Counted from the stretch's first letter, positions 34,720-45,162 are shown. The stretch: DNA of 64,000 nucleotides from UBA6927 sp022447855 (GCA_022447855.1 JAKUTX010000002.1:1-64000), one strand, 5' to 3'. Notes: generated by a model from the sequence alone, not told the origin. Numbers and translations: made by a program.

Positions 34720-34853
34720 GTGTTTCTAATTCCAAAAAATTAAACCAGTTGTTTCACCCTAAATTTGTTATACCATTTGCGTTGATCAATAAACACCGGT
34801 ATATTGCAGATCTAAATGTTATTTCTTATAAAACTACTATCTAGAGACTCAAC

Positions 34854-35555
34854 ATGATCAAAGCAGTCTTTTTTGACTTGTATAACACCCTGGCAGGTTT
34901 CAGGCCATCTAGATTTGAAATTCAGTCAAGAGCGCTCAAAGATTTTGGTATTACTCCTACAAACAAAGGCATTCTAAAAGGTTATGCTTTGGCTGATAAA
35001 TTTATGGCTTCTCAGAAATCAATAATGCCGCTAGAGAATCTATCAAAACATGAATCAGATCACTTCTTTGCAAAATATGAAAGTCTAATCCTGGAAGGGG
35101 ATGATATAAAGATTCCAATTGAGCAATGCGCCAAAATCTGGAATACCATAACAAAGATTCCATACCAGATGACTCTATACGATGATGTTTTGCCTGTATT
35201 AACCGAGTTAAAAAATCTCCATTTACGCCTAGGAATGATCAGCAATATGGGTACTCCCGGAATCACGCTTAGTAAAGAAATGGGGCTAAATAAAATTATT
35301 GATCTATCCATAACATCTCAAGATGCAGGATTCACAAAACCTGACATCAGAATATTCCAATTCGCACTTAATCAGTTAAATCTTCAGGCATCTGATGCTG
35401 TTTTTATTGGAGATCAAATTGAATCTGACATCATAGGAGCAGAGAATGCAGGATTAATCACTGTTTTAATAGACCGTGATGAAAACCATCCAAATTTTTC
35501 AAGATGCACTCGAATAACAACTTTGAAAAAATTAACGGCTGAGCTCCCTCTATAG
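34854..35555 (+). CDS. HAD-superfamily hydrolase
   Basis: A 233-residue HAD phosphatase of the haloacid-dehalogenase/phosphoglycolate-phosphatase-like subfamily I. Motif I is FFDLYNTL with the nucleophile Asp9, but the usual second aspartate reads Tyr11. Motif II is ISNMG, motif III is the lysine in FTKPDIRIF, and motif IV is IGDQIESD. A helical cap lies between motifs I and II. The Tyr in place of the acid/base Asp resembles dehalogenase-like members, so phosphatase activity is not assured. Divergent from the methylase gene; its stop abuts that of convergent mfd. Confidence 0.82.
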   Translation: MIKAVFFDLYNTLAGFRPSRFEIQSRALKDFGITPTNKGILKGYALADKFMASQKSIMPLENLSKHESDHFFAKYESLILEGDDIKIPIEQCAKIWNTITKIPYQMTLYDDVLPVLTELKNLHLRLGMISNMGTPGITLSKEMGLNKIIDLSITSQDAGFTKPDIRIFQFALNQLNLQASDAVFIGDQIESDIIGAENAGLITVLIDRDENHPNFSRCTRITTLKKLTAELPL

Positions 35556-38500
35556 CTATGAAAACTGATTAAATTTTTCTCGAAACTCAATCAGTTTGCT
35601 CAATAATTCAACTAGACTATCTTGCCATTCTTCTGCCTCGTTTTCAAAATTCCAATTGATTTGTCTGTTTCCAACATGAACATTCTTGCCTAAAGCTTTT
35701 TGCAAAGCAATTTTGGAACTCCCTGAATCATCAGCTAGCCAAAAAGTTACCTTTTGATTTTCGCGAATAATTGAAACTATCTCTGCTCTTTTAGCAAATA
35801 TTTTCAGCTTGATTAAAAAAACAAGATTCGCAACCTGAATAGGTATAGCACCAAATCTATCAATTAATTCTTCTTCCAAATCTTCTAATTGTTCTAAGGA
35901 ATTTGTATGTAATAAACGTTGATAAACTTCTAGTCTGATAGAAAGATCAGCTATGTAATTTTCTGGCATATTCGCAGGTATTCCCAAATCAATTTCAGTA
36001 TCTTGGTTCAACTTTTCATCTGACCCGTTGTCATTCCCTGTTGTAACGTCAATTGCAGAAACAACTTCTTTAGTTCTCAATTCTTCGACAGCGTTGCTAA
36101 GCATTTTTGTATACATGTTAAATCCAATACTTGCAATATGACCGCTTTGTTCACTACCAAGAATATTACCGGCTCCTCGAATTTCCAAATCTCTTTGAGC
36201 AATGCGAAATCCAGACCCTAGCTCTGTTGCCTCTAACATAGTTTTCAGCCTGTTTCGAGCAGGTTCTGAAATCGTTGCCGTATTTGGAGATAATAGATAT
36301 GAGTAAGCCCTCCTTCCACTACGACCAATACGTCCTCTTAATTGATACAACTGTGCCAATCCATACATGTCTGCACGATTCACTATTAAAGTATTTGCAT
36401 TTGGAATATCTAAACCTGATTCAATAATCGTGGTGCAAAGAAGAACATCAATTTTACCTAGTGCAAAATTTTCCATCACTTCTTGCAATTCATTCTCCGG
36501 CATTTGTCCATGAGCAATTGCAATCTCAGCTTCAGGAACTAACCGCTCTAAAATCGATCTAATGTTGTTAATGGATTTAACACGATTATGGAGAAAATAT
36601 ACCTGTCCTTGTCTATCCAATTCTCGAACAATCGCATCGCGAATCAATTCTTCACTAAATTCTGAGACATAAGTTTTGATCGGCAAACGAGATTGAGGCG
36701 CCGTTTCTATAGAACTCATATCTCTAACTCCAGCAATCGCCAAATGCAGTGTCCGTGGAATAGGAGTCGCTGTCAATGTTAAAACGTCAACCTCTTGACG
36801 GAGCATCTTCAATTTTTCCTTTTGTGAAACCCCAAACCTTTGCTCTTCATCAACTATTACTAATCCTAAATTCTTGAACGCTACATCATTTTGTAATAAA
36901 CGATGTGTTCCAATACATATATCAACAGATCCTTTTGTCAGTCCCTCCAAAACAGTAGAAATTTCTCCTTTAGACCTAAACCTACTCAACATTTCTATAT
37001 TTACAGGATAAGCACTTAGCCTTTGAGAAAAGGTTAAAAAGTGTTGTTGTGCTAAAACGGTTGTTGGTACCAATAATGCTACTTGTCTGCCAGAAGAAAT
37101 AGCTTTAAATGCAGCGCGTAAAGCAATTTCTGTTTTTCCATAACCAACATCACCACAGACGAGCCTATCCATTGGTTTTTGACTTTCCATATCTTGCTTG
37201 ACTTTATTAATGGTCTCTATCTGGTCTAGTGTTTCAACAAACGGGAAGGATTGTTCTACTTCTTGTTGCCATAAAGTATCTTCATAATGAGCAATTCCTT
37301 CATGCAATTGCCTACCAGCGTAAAGACCCAATAGTTCAGAAGCTATTTCTCTCGTCGATTTTTCTGCTCGTGTTTTTATTCCAATCCACTCTTTAGTACC
37401 GAGTCTAGTTAATTTTGGAGCATGATCAAAAGCCGCAATATATGGAGTTACTCTATCCAGATGTTCCATAGGAACATACAGTCGGTCATTGCCTGAATAT
37501 TGTAAAATAAGATACTCTAGTTCCTTGTTGTCCTCTGAAAATGCAGTGCCTAAAAACCTACCTACTCCATGATCAATATGAACGATGTACTCACCTTGGG
37601 AAATTTCTTCAAGCACTCGATCTCGAGAATGTCGAACTTTTTTAATTTGCCTGAGCTTCTTTGTAACCCCAAAAATCTCGAGATCTGTGAATAAAACTAA
37701 TCTCTCAGTTTGATTGTCTAATATGAATCCAGAAGAAATACTCCCATATTCCGCTTTTAGAACTACTAAATCTGAATGAATTAGGTCAGGGTCAATTTGA
37801 TTTTCCCGAAGGACTTCTTTCACTCTCTGAGGGTATGCAGTCAATATAACCACCTTGAAGTGTAGTGCAAGTCTCTCGTTTATTTCCTCTATAAAACTGC
37901 CCATTTCCCCCAAAAACACTGGTGGAGAATTTATCGGAATATAATTTTCAATTGCTGGATCACCAGATAGATCCGTCAAGTTTTCTTCTTCAAAAATAAT
38001 ATTTAGTCTTCTAAATTCATTGATTGAATCAAGTATTCTTTGCGATTGAAAATAAAAAGAAGCAAATCGTATAGGGGTATCGCCACGTGATTGCTTTACT
38101 GATTTTTGGTGTTCAACGCGTCGATCCAACTCTTTGGAAGCAGTAAAAATTTTATATGGGTCAATTGCAATAACTAATCCATTCGTAGGGAAATAATCCA
38201 TTAAAGTTCCAGTGTTGAAAAACCCAGAATAAAAATTTGATTCGTCGAATTCATTTTTTGTTGATAACTGATCAATTTCTTGTAAATACTTCTGTTTCAC
38301 ATCAGGGTTACAATTTCTAAAATTTGCATCAATAGCAAAATTCTTCAATTTGAGCAAACCTTTCTGGTCGACCAACATTTCTTTACAAGGGATAATTGAT
38401 ACCGATTTAGTAGATTTAATTGATCTTTGGTCTATAGGGTTAAAAAATCGAATTGACTCAATTTCATTATCCCAAAAATCTATCCTGACAGGTTCTTCGA

Positions 38501-39074
38501 AACCTACAGGAAAAATATCAACAATGCCTCCCCTAATACTCATTGAGCCTGGAGAAATCACAGATGGTTCAACTGAATATCCCATTTCTATGCATGCATT
38601 AACTATTTTATTGATTTGAATTTGCTGATTGATTTCTATTTTGAATTTATGAGATTCAAATTTTTGTGTAGATATAGTTTTTTGAAGTAACGCCGCGGCT
38701 GAAGCAATCACCACAGTTTGAGAATCCAATTGATTAAGCTTATGCAATGTGCTTAATCTTTGATGTTCATTTTCCGGATCAGAAATTGTCCGCTCAAATG
38801 GCAATTCTTCTACTTCAGGAAAAAGAAATACAGACTGGTCAGACACACCCCAAGATAGTAATTCGGCATAGAAATTTCTCGCATCTTCTGAAAGAGGAGC
38901 TACTATCATTAGGGGTCTTTTTAAATCAATTAGGGTTCTAACAATTAATGGGATCGCCGGTCGAAAAACACGCAACGACGTCTCGCCGCCCAAAGGCAGA
39001 TTCCCTATCTTTTTAATAAGACTTTGATATTCTGGACAAGTTTTTAAAACTTTGTCCAAAGCCTTGTATGTCAC
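35556..39074 (-). CDS. mfd: Transcription-repair coupling factor
   Basis: A 1172-residue ATP-dependent translocase that removes stalled RNA polymerase and recruits UvrA. In order: a UvrB-like N-terminal part (from PLGGETSLRVF), the RNA-polymerase-interaction domain with EISQGEYIVHIDHGVGRFLG (about 480-500), helicase motif I GDVGYGKTE, the DEEQ box in VIVDEEQRFGV, TATPIPRTL, the QLRGRIGRSGRRAYSYLL motif VI, and a C-terminal TRCF domain. Length is normal. The start is GTG at 39074 with AGGGG upstream. Alone between the HAD gene and an FAD oxidase gene. Confidence 0.97.
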   Translation of the reverse strand: MTYKALDKVLKTCPEYQSLIKKIGNLPLGGETSLRVFRPAIPLIVRTLIDLKRPLMIVAPLSEDARNFYAELLSWGVSDQSVFLFPEVEELPFERTISDPENEHQRLSTLHKLNQLDSQTVVIASAAALLQKTISTQKFESHKFKIEINQQIQINKIVNACIEMGYSVEPSVISPGSMSIRGGIVDIFPVGFEEPVRIDFWDNEIESIRFFNPIDQRSIKSTKSVSIIPCKEMLVDQKGLLKLKNFAIDANFRNCNPDVKQKYLQEIDQLSTKNEFDESNFYSGFFNTGTLMDYFPTNGLVIAIDPYKIFTASKELDRRVEHQKSVKQSRGDTPIRFASFYFQSQRILDSINEFRRLNIIFEEENLTDLSGDPAIENYIPINSPPVFLGEMGSFIEEINERLALHFKVVILTAYPQRVKEVLRENQIDPDLIHSDLVVLKAEYGSISSGFILDNQTERLVLFTDLEIFGVTKKLRQIKKVRHSRDRVLEEISQGEYIVHIDHGVGRFLGTAFSEDNKELEYLILQYSGNDRLYVPMEHLDRVTPYIAAFDHAPKLTRLGTKEWIGIKTRAEKSTREIASELLGLYAGRQLHEGIAHYEDTLWQQEVEQSFPFVETLDQIETINKVKQDMESQKPMDRLVCGDVGYGKTEIALRAAFKAISSGRQVALLVPTTVLAQQHFLTFSQRLSAYPVNIEMLSRFRSKGEISTVLEGLTKGSVDICIGTHRLLQNDVAFKNLGLVIVDEEQRFGVSQKEKLKMLRQEVDVLTLTATPIPRTLHLAIAGVRDMSSIETAPQSRLPIKTYVSEFSEELIRDAIVRELDRQGQVYFLHNRVKSINNIRSILERLVPEAEIAIAHGQMPENELQEVMENFALGKIDVLLCTTIIESGLDIPNANTLIVNRADMYGLAQLYQLRGRIGRSGRRAYSYLLSPNTATISEPARNRLKTMLEATELGSGFRIAQRDLEIRGAGNILGSEQSGHIASIGFNMYTKMLSNAVEELRTKEVVSAIDVTTGNDNGSDEKLNQDTEIDLGIPANMPENYIADLSIRLEVYQRLLHTNSLEQLEDLEEELIDRFGAIPIQVANLVFLIKLKIFAKRAEIVSIIRENQKVTFWLADDSGSSKIALQKALGKNVHVGNRQINWNFENEAEEWQDSLVELLSKLIEFREKFNQFS

Positions 39075-39163
39075 AAATTCCCCTGATGGTAGGACAAAAT
39101 TCTTTATCCCATCTAAGAAGTTACTCTCAGAATTTTACCAAGAAAAGTAACTATCCAGCAAAT

Positions 39164-40285
39164 CTAGAATCTACTAAATCCGTAATTTTTAATTGTGATA
39201 TCCGTTTGTCCATTGTTTGAAATCATGTCAGAAATAGCTTTACCCATTGCAGGGGCCAACAAAATCCCTTTTTTAGCACCACCGGTAACAATAAAAGCAT
39301 TTTGCAAAGAAGGAATCGCATCAACCAATGGGAGATAATCAGATATTATAGGCCTTAAGCAAGCAGTATGAACATCAACACTTGCATTTTGCACTTCAGG
39401 AAACACTTCTTTCGCAGTATTAAGTAAATATTTCCTAGAATCTTCTGAAATACTTTCATCAAAACCTTTTTCTTGTTCTGTTGCACCAATCCATACTAAG
39501 CCATCAGTGCGAGGATAAATTGAGATTTTATCAGTGTATATCTCATGACTTAAAAGGTTTTCTGAATTTGGCAAAGAAACTCGAAGAATCTCACCTTTTA
39601 AAGGTAACATTGGAATCCGAAATTCAAACCATTCCTGGGCAAATAATGTCCAGGGGCCCATAGCCAAAACTATCAAATCACAAAATATTTTTTCATTCCC
39701 AACCTGTACAGACTCTATTTTTTGACCAACTTTATTTATGCCAGTCACCGTAGAATTTACAACTTCGGATCCTTTCAGTTCAGCTCCTTTAGCAAGCGCC
39801 TGAGTGAGTAATTCACTATTAACAGACGTATTTCCTTTAAGGAGTAATCCTCCCAAAGTTTTGGGAGTCAATCCTGGTTGTATCAAATTTAATTCTTCAT
39901 ACTCAAAAAAATGTGATTCAAATCGATCATCCGCTTTCTCATAAAGTGATTGTAAGAACCTAATTTCATCCATTCCCTTCAAGTCAATGGCAATTTGTAA
40001 TTGATTGGGAAACCTTGGTGAAAAATCGATTCCAGTTTCTTCAATCAATTCATCAGCCAAAACTTGATGTAGATTAAAAGATTCTAATGAAATTTCATCA
40101 ATTGTTCCCGGCTCTTTAGCTCCATGAACCGGACTAAGCATTCCTGCAGATTTTCCTGAAGCTTTGGAGCCAATCCCATGACTTTCAACAATCATCGAGG
40201 AAATCCCTTGTTGTGCTAAGTAATATGCTGTAGCACAACCAGCTATTCCGCCACCTACTATTAATACTTCGGTAGATTTTGACAT
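39164..40285 (-). CDS. FAD-dependent amine oxidase (glycine oxidase / ThiO-like)
   Basis: A 373-residue DAO-family flavoprotein. The dinucleotide-binding motif VGGGIAGCATAYYLAQQG is at 9-26, closed by VES. The TDGLVWIGATEQEKGFDES region and the C-terminal ITGGA-like strand (IVTGGAKKGILLAPAMGKAI) complete the FAD site. It most resembles glycine oxidase ThiO and D-amino-acid or sarcosine oxidases. No thiamine genes are near, so a ThiO role is uncertain. It lies 22 bases downstream of a metallo-hydrolase gene on the same strand. GAGGT precedes the ATG. Confidence 0.85.
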   Translation of the reverse strand: MSKSTEVLIVGGGIAGCATAYYLAQQGISSMIVESHGIGSKASGKSAGMLSPVHGAKEPGTIDEISLESFNLHQVLADELIEETGIDFSPRFPNQLQIAIDLKGMDEIRFLQSLYEKADDRFESHFFEYEELNLIQPGLTPKTLGGLLLKGNTSVNSELLTQALAKGAELKGSEVVNSTVTGINKVGQKIESVQVGNEKIFCDLIVLAMGPWTLFAQEWFEFRIPMLPLKGEILRVSLPNSENLLSHEIYTDKISIYPRTDGLVWIGATEQEKGFDESISEDSRKYLLNTAKEVFPEVQNASVDVHTACLRPIISDYLPLVDAIPSLQNAFIVTGGAKKGILLAPAMGKAISDMISNNGQTDITIKNYGFSRF

Positions 40286-40307
40286 TTTGACCTCACAATT
40301 TTATTTT

Positions 40308-41168
40308 CTAAATATTTATCTGCATCAATTCTTTTGCAACTACCACCTCACCATCAAAAACCGCCCCCACATCAGAAATGGCCTTTTCAGTTACAGATTC
40401 CTGAGATAAATTGGGACCAACATGAGAAAGTATTAACTTACGAACACCAGACTTTTGAGCCATCTCTGCTGCACCTACAGTACCACATTGTCCTTGCATT
40501 TCTCCTGTTGAATCCATTACCTCCTGGTCATCCCAGCACATACAAACCAATGCATCTGCACCCTTTGAAAGTTCTATTACAGAATCACAAGGCTGGGTAT
40601 CTCCCGTAAAAACCACACTGCCTTCCTTCGTATCAATTCTGTAAGCAAGAGAATCCAAATAAGGCTGAACGTGTTCGGCAAGAGCCGTGGTCACTTTAAA
40701 ATCATCTTTTTCAATCACTTCTCCAGGGCCGATATCTTTTGAAAATACTATTGGGGGTTTCCTAGGCAGTTTTCCACCCCTGTTAACATGAATTCTTTGA
40801 CTCAAAGGATGATTAACTCTTGCTTTCCAGTCATGAGCGAACAAACCATCCTCTCCTATGATGCCCTCAGTAATTTTTTCAGTAAGCGTAGGGCCATAAA
40901 TTTGCAATCGATTCTCTTTGCCGATGCTTTGATCCCATCGACACAAAAGAAAACAGGGCAAATCAGCATCATGGTCAAAATGATGATGTGTAATAAACAG
41001 ATAATCTATTTCTGTCGGCCAAAATCCCGCATTTACTAACTTTTGTGTTGCAGCAGGTCCGCAATCAATCATTAATTGATTTTTATCAAATTGGAAAACA
41101 TAAGAAGATCCAAACCTTGAAGGAGTTGGAGTTGGAGTCCCTCCACCTAAAATATGAACCGTAGCCAT
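40308..41168 (-). CDS. Metallo-beta-lactamase-fold hydrolase (RNase Z / AtsA-like)
   Basis: A 286-residue metallo-hydrolase. Metal-binding motifs: THHHFDHD around residue 60, a later histidine in ALAEHVQPY, the VFTGDTQP aspartate near 194 and the LILSHVGPN histidine near 246. The arrangement is that of the RNase Z / arylsulfatase (AtsA) branch of the superfamily. It lacks evident exosite features needed for tRNA processing, so a small-molecule ester or lactone substrate is as likely. AGGAG sits six bases before the ATG. First gene of a pair with the FAD oxidase. Confidence 0.85.
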   Translation of the reverse strand: MATVHILGGGTPTPTPSRFGSSYVFQFDKNQLMIDCGPAATQKLVNAGFWPTEIDYLFITHHHFDHDADLPCFLLCRWDQSIGKENRLQIYGPTLTEKITEGIIGEDGLFAHDWKARVNHPLSQRIHVNRGGKLPRKPPIVFSKDIGPGEVIEKDDFKVTTALAEHVQPYLDSLAYRIDTKEGSVVFTGDTQPCDSVIELSKGADALVCMCWDDQEVMDSTGEMQGQCGTVGAAEMAQKSGVRKLILSHVGPNLSQESVTEKAISDVGAVFDGEVVVAKELMQINI

Positions 41169-41275
41169 TCGATTCTCCTAGGAACTAGTATCGTGCGGTT
41201 CCAGATTTTACCATATTAGATAGATACGATGCAGAAATCTGGTATTATTTATCTACTTCCATTAAAGGCCTTACA

Positions 41276-43216
41276 ATGATCACAAAAGCACCATACGGAA
41301 GTTGGCTTTCTCCAATTTCACTGGATTCTATAACAAAAGAATCTATATCGTTTGGACATTTAGCAATAGATGATAATTACTTATATTGGACAGAGCAAAG
41401 GCCTGATGAAGAAGGACGAAACGTAATTGTTCAATACAATCCAAAGTCTGCAACAAAACTGGATCTAATTCCGCATCCATTTAATGCGCGAACAAAAGTG
41501 CATGAATATGGAGGTGCTTCTTTCCTAGTAGATGCTGAAACGGTGTATTTTTCGAACTGGGACGATCAACGAATTTATTCTTGTACAAATAATTCCAAAC
41601 CGAAGCCATTAACACCTGTCGGCGCTTTCAGATATGCAGATGGAGTTGTGGATAAAAAACACAAACAAATTATTTGCATCAGAGAAGATCATAGTTCCCA
41701 AAGACCCGAGCCCATCAATGCTATTGTCGCTATAGACATCAATACTGGATCAACTAGGGTTTTAGTAGGGGAACATAATTTTTACTCAAACCCTAGAATC
41801 AGTCCCGCCGGAAATGAATTGTGTTGGTTAGCATGGAATCATCCTAATATGCCCTGGGATGGATGTGAATTACATGTCGCGGCAATACAAGAAGATGGAA
41901 GTATATTCAATTCAAGAATAGTAGCTGGAAGTGCCAACGAATCGATTTTTCAACCTGAATGGTCACCCAAAGGATCGTTGCATTTTGTGTCTGATCGCTC
42001 AGGATGGTGGAATATTTATTCACTTAATGAAGGGATTCCGAAATGTGTCTACGAGACAGATGCCGAATTTGGAATGCCACTGTGGACACTGGGTGTCTCT
42101 ACATACGGATTCATTAATGAAAACAAGATCATCAGCTGGTTTAATACTAGAGGAAATTGGCAAATAGGAATAATAGACCTCCAAGACAACAATTTTACTG
42201 AACTTAAAACTCCCTATACAGATTTAGCAAGAATAGGACTAAAAGCTCACGATAATAAAATACTAATAGGTTCAGCCTCTCCGACATCATCTGCTGCGAT
42301 ATCACTATTTGACGCTGATTCTTCTATGTTCACTCTGCTTGAAGGTTCAAAAACACTGAGTTTTCCAACTGAATATATTTCCTTACCTGAAACAATTGAA
42401 ATAATGTCAGAAAACAATCATCCAGTACACGCATTCTTTTATCCTCCTACAAATCCTGATTTTCGGGCTCCAGACAACACCCTACCTCCTTTAATTGTTT
42501 TTACTCATGGTGGTCCAACAAGCGCAACTACAACCGGCCTGAATTTAAATGTTCAATTTTGGACTTCTAGGGGTTTTTCAGTTCTAGATGTAAACTACGG
42601 AGGCAGCTCTGGATATGGCCGTGAGTATAGACGTAGTCTTAATTTAAAATGGGGCATTGTTGACGTTGATGATTGTATTTCAGCCGCATCACATATTGTA
42701 AAAAGAGGAAATGCTGATCCTAATCGTTTAGCAATTCGGGGAGGTAGTGCAGGAGGGTTTACTACTCTCGCATCTCTTACATTTCGAGACTTCTTCACTG
42801 CAGGCACTAGTCAATACGGTGTAACAGATTTAACAGGCCTGGCCAATGACACCCACAAGTTTGAATCTCGATATCTTGACAATTTAGTTGGCCCCTTTCC
42901 CGAAGAATCAAAAACTTACGACGAAAGATCTCCTATCAATTCCGCGGATCAAATTACATGCCCGGTATTAATCCTCCAAGGCCTAGAAGATGCCATTGTT
43001 CCCCCAAATCAAGCAGAACGGATGCTAGAAACTCTTAAGGAAAATAAAATTCCAGTAGCCTACGTCCCTTTCCCTGAAGAGCAACATGGATTTCGCAAAG
43101 CTGCGAACATTCAAAGATCATTAGAGGCCGAATTATATTTTTACTCTCAAGTTTTTAAGTTCAAACCTGCAGAAAATTTACAACCTGTCAAAATATTTAA
43201 CAGACACAAACTTTAA
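41276..43216 (+). CDS. Prolyl-oligopeptidase-family (S9) peptidase
   Basis: A 646-residue cytosolic serine peptidase of the acylaminoacyl-peptidase/DPP branch. The N-terminal part (about 20-370) is a WD/PQQ-like beta-propeller with repeated aromatic-Asp motifs. The C-terminal alpha/beta hydrolase has the nucleophile Ser491 in RGGSAGG, the aspartate in GLEDAIVPP and the histidine in EEQHGF. A VFTHGGPTS oxyanion-hole strand precedes it. No signal peptide. AAAGG lies seven bases before the ATG. The following glycosidase-like gene starts 17 bases later, so the two are likely co-transcribed. Confidence 0.92.
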   Translation: MITKAPYGSWLSPISLDSITKESISFGHLAIDDNYLYWTEQRPDEEGRNVIVQYNPKSATKLDLIPHPFNARTKVHEYGGASFLVDAETVYFSNWDDQRIYSCTNNSKPKPLTPVGAFRYADGVVDKKHKQIICIREDHSSQRPEPINAIVAIDINTGSTRVLVGEHNFYSNPRISPAGNELCWLAWNHPNMPWDGCELHVAAIQEDGSIFNSRIVAGSANESIFQPEWSPKGSLHFVSDRSGWWNIYSLNEGIPKCVYETDAEFGMPLWTLGVSTYGFINENKIISWFNTRGNWQIGIIDLQDNNFTELKTPYTDLARIGLKAHDNKILIGSASPTSSAAISLFDADSSMFTLLEGSKTLSFPTEYISLPETIEIMSENNHPVHAFFYPPTNPDFRAPDNTLPPLIVFTHGGPTSATTTGLNLNVQFWTSRGFSVLDVNYGGSSGYGREYRRSLNLKWGIVDVDDCISAASHIVKRGNADPNRLAIRGGSAGGFTTLASLTFRDFFTAGTSQYGVTDLTGLANDTHKFESRYLDNLVGPFPEESKTYDERSPINSADQITCPVLILQGLEDAIVPPNQAERMLETLKENKIPVAYVPFPEEQHGFRKAANIQRSLEAELYFYSQVFKFKPAENLQPVKIFNRHKL

Positions 43217-43232
43217 CTCTAAGGATAATAGA

Positions 43233-44861
43233 TTGCTTGAATCAGTTCATACACATATCTCAACTGATATGTCACCATTAGAGGTCCCATATTTTTCTTT
43301 TAAAAAAACACCTATTGATATCAAATTAGGGCGACAGCTTTTTGTTGATGATTATTTAATTGAAAAAACAACCATGAATCGAGTGTTTCATTCACCTAAA
43401 ATCCACCCCTCTTCTCCAATCTTAGAACCCCAAACACCCCTAGAACTTAACAGCGGGCACTGTCCTGTTGCTGCGCCTTTCAATGACGGAGTATGGTTTG
43501 ATCCAAAAGACAATTTATTTAAAATGTGGTACCAAGCAGGCTGGTTTGACGGAACAGCCCTGGCCACAAGTTCAGACGGACTAAAATGGGACCGACCAGA
43601 ATTAGATATTATTCCCGGGACAAATGCAGTGATATCGCCTCCGAATGGAGCTTTAAGAGATGGTGGCCTAGTGTGGTTAGATCATTTTGCAGAACCTTCT
43701 GAACGATTCAAATTATTTCTATATTTTAGAGACAATCCCTCCAAAGATTCTTATAAATTTAACCAAAATGACACAATCGACGCCGCAGGACATTTATATG
43801 CATCTGCTGATGGAATTCACTGGAATCATCTCGGACTTTCATCTGCATGTGGAGACAACACAACTTTTTTCTATAATCCTTTCAAAAAACGTTTTGTTTT
43901 CAGTATTAGAGAAAGTTGGCCGTCAGGCGAACGTGCGTCTTTAGGGCCTGAATCCCATTATAGAGCAAGGTCTTATCACGAAAATGAAAGTTTTCTCCAA
44001 GCAGGGCAGTGGGAAGAGGGAAATCAAGTAAAATGGGCTCGCGCAGATTGTTTAGACAGGGCAGATCCTACAATTGGAGATACTGCGCAATTGTACGATC
44101 TGAATGCTAACGCATACGAAAGTCTCATGATAGGCGCATTTGCAATTTTTTATGGCCCGCAAAATCCAATTTGCGCAAAGACAGGTTCTCCAAAAATTAT
44201 TGACATTCAGATAGCTTTTAGTAGAGATGGATTTCATTGGGACAGAAACAATAGAACTCCTTTTATTAAATCTAGCCGTGAAGACGGCACTTGGAATTAT
44301 GGATACCTACATGCATCCGGAGGAATATGCCTAATAGTTCGAGACGAATTATGGTTCTATTTCTCAGCCTTTTCTGGAAAAGGCTCTACTTTGTCAAAAG
44401 GAGAAACAGGAAATTTCCGTCAGGACAATTCAATGTATTCAGGCGGTAGTACTGGCTTAGCAATATTAAGACGCGATGGCTTTGCGTCTATGGAAGCTGG
44501 AGCGGAAGAAGAAGTACTTGTCACAAAACCTGTTCTTTTCGAAGGTAATGACATGTATGTGAATGTTGACAATCCAGAAGGAGAATTAAAGATCGAAATA
44601 TTGGACATAAATGGAAAGATTATACCTCCCTATACCATAGAAAATTGTCAATTAATTAACACCAATAATACTAAGGTAAAAGTTTTATGGTCTAATGGAG
44701 AAAACTTGTCTAAATTAATTGGCCTGCAAGTAAAATTCAGATTTAAAATGAAATCTGGAAAATTATATTCTTTTTGGGTCAGTTCTTCAAAACATGGAGC
44801 AAGTAATGGATTCACTGCTGCCGGAGGACCTGGACTGTCTGGTCCAATTGATAATAATTAA
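43233..44861 (+). CDS. Glycoside-hydrolase-like (GH32/43 type) beta-propeller protein
   Basis: A 542-residue protein without signal peptide. It has the LGRQLFVDDYLIE opening motif (32-44) and repeated S-x-D-G-x-x-W blade motifs at about 114-119, 191-197 and 330, which are typical of five-bladed propeller glycosidases of clans containing families 32, 43 and 62. The last 120 residues look like a separate beta-sandwich. Catalytic acids cannot be assigned by eye, so enzymatic activity is unproven. The TTG start at 43233 has AAGGA seven bases upstream; a later ATG at 43269 lacks one. Co-oriented with the S9 peptidase gene, 17 bases upstream. Confidence 0.65.
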   Translation: MLESVHTHISTDMSPLEVPYFSFKKTPIDIKLGRQLFVDDYLIEKTTMNRVFHSPKIHPSSPILEPQTPLELNSGHCPVAAPFNDGVWFDPKDNLFKMWYQAGWFDGTALATSSDGLKWDRPELDIIPGTNAVISPPNGALRDGGLVWLDHFAEPSERFKLFLYFRDNPSKDSYKFNQNDTIDAAGHLYASADGIHWNHLGLSSACGDNTTFFYNPFKKRFVFSIRESWPSGERASLGPESHYRARSYHENESFLQAGQWEEGNQVKWARADCLDRADPTIGDTAQLYDLNANAYESLMIGAFAIFYGPQNPICAKTGSPKIIDIQIAFSRDGFHWDRNNRTPFIKSSREDGTWNYGYLHASGGICLIVRDELWFYFSAFSGKGSTLSKGETGNFRQDNSMYSGGSTGLAILRRDGFASMEAGAEEEVLVTKPVLFEGNDMYVNVDNPEGELKIEILDINGKIIPPYTIENCQLINTNNTKVKVLWSNGENLSKLIGLQVKFRFKMKSGKLYSFWVSSSKHGASNGFTAAGGPGLSGPIDNN

Positions 44862-45006
44862 AATTAATACATTTAATTATTATCAATAATGTTTGATAAG
44901 CCTAATACAAAAAAAGAAAGTTTAAGGTTGCACCATAATAATTAGAAACAGTACAATAATCTCGCCTTTCAAAACCATAGTTGATAAAATAATATTGGCG
45001 CTTTGA

Positions 45007-45094
45007 GGAGGGGTGGCTGAGCGGCTTAAGGCACCTGTCTTGAAAACAGGCATACTGAAAGGTATCGTGGGTTCGAATCCCTCCCCCTCCGCCA
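45007..45094 (+). tRNA. tRNA-Ser (anticodon UGA)
   Basis: An 88-base cloverleaf with long variable arm. Acceptor stem GGAGGGG (45007-45013) pairs with CCCCTCC (45084-45090); discriminator G and encoded CCA end at 45094. Anticodon stem CCTGT/ACAGG encloses the loop CTTGAAA with anticodon TGA at 45041-45043. The T loop reads GTTCGAATC. Variable arm CATACTGAAAGGTATCG has the class II form expected for serine. Confidence 0.97.
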
Positions 45095-45162
45095 ACTGAA
45101 ATTCTAGAATGTGTTGTTAGTTAGATATATAATGGATTAAATCCTTGTTATGGTGAATTATT

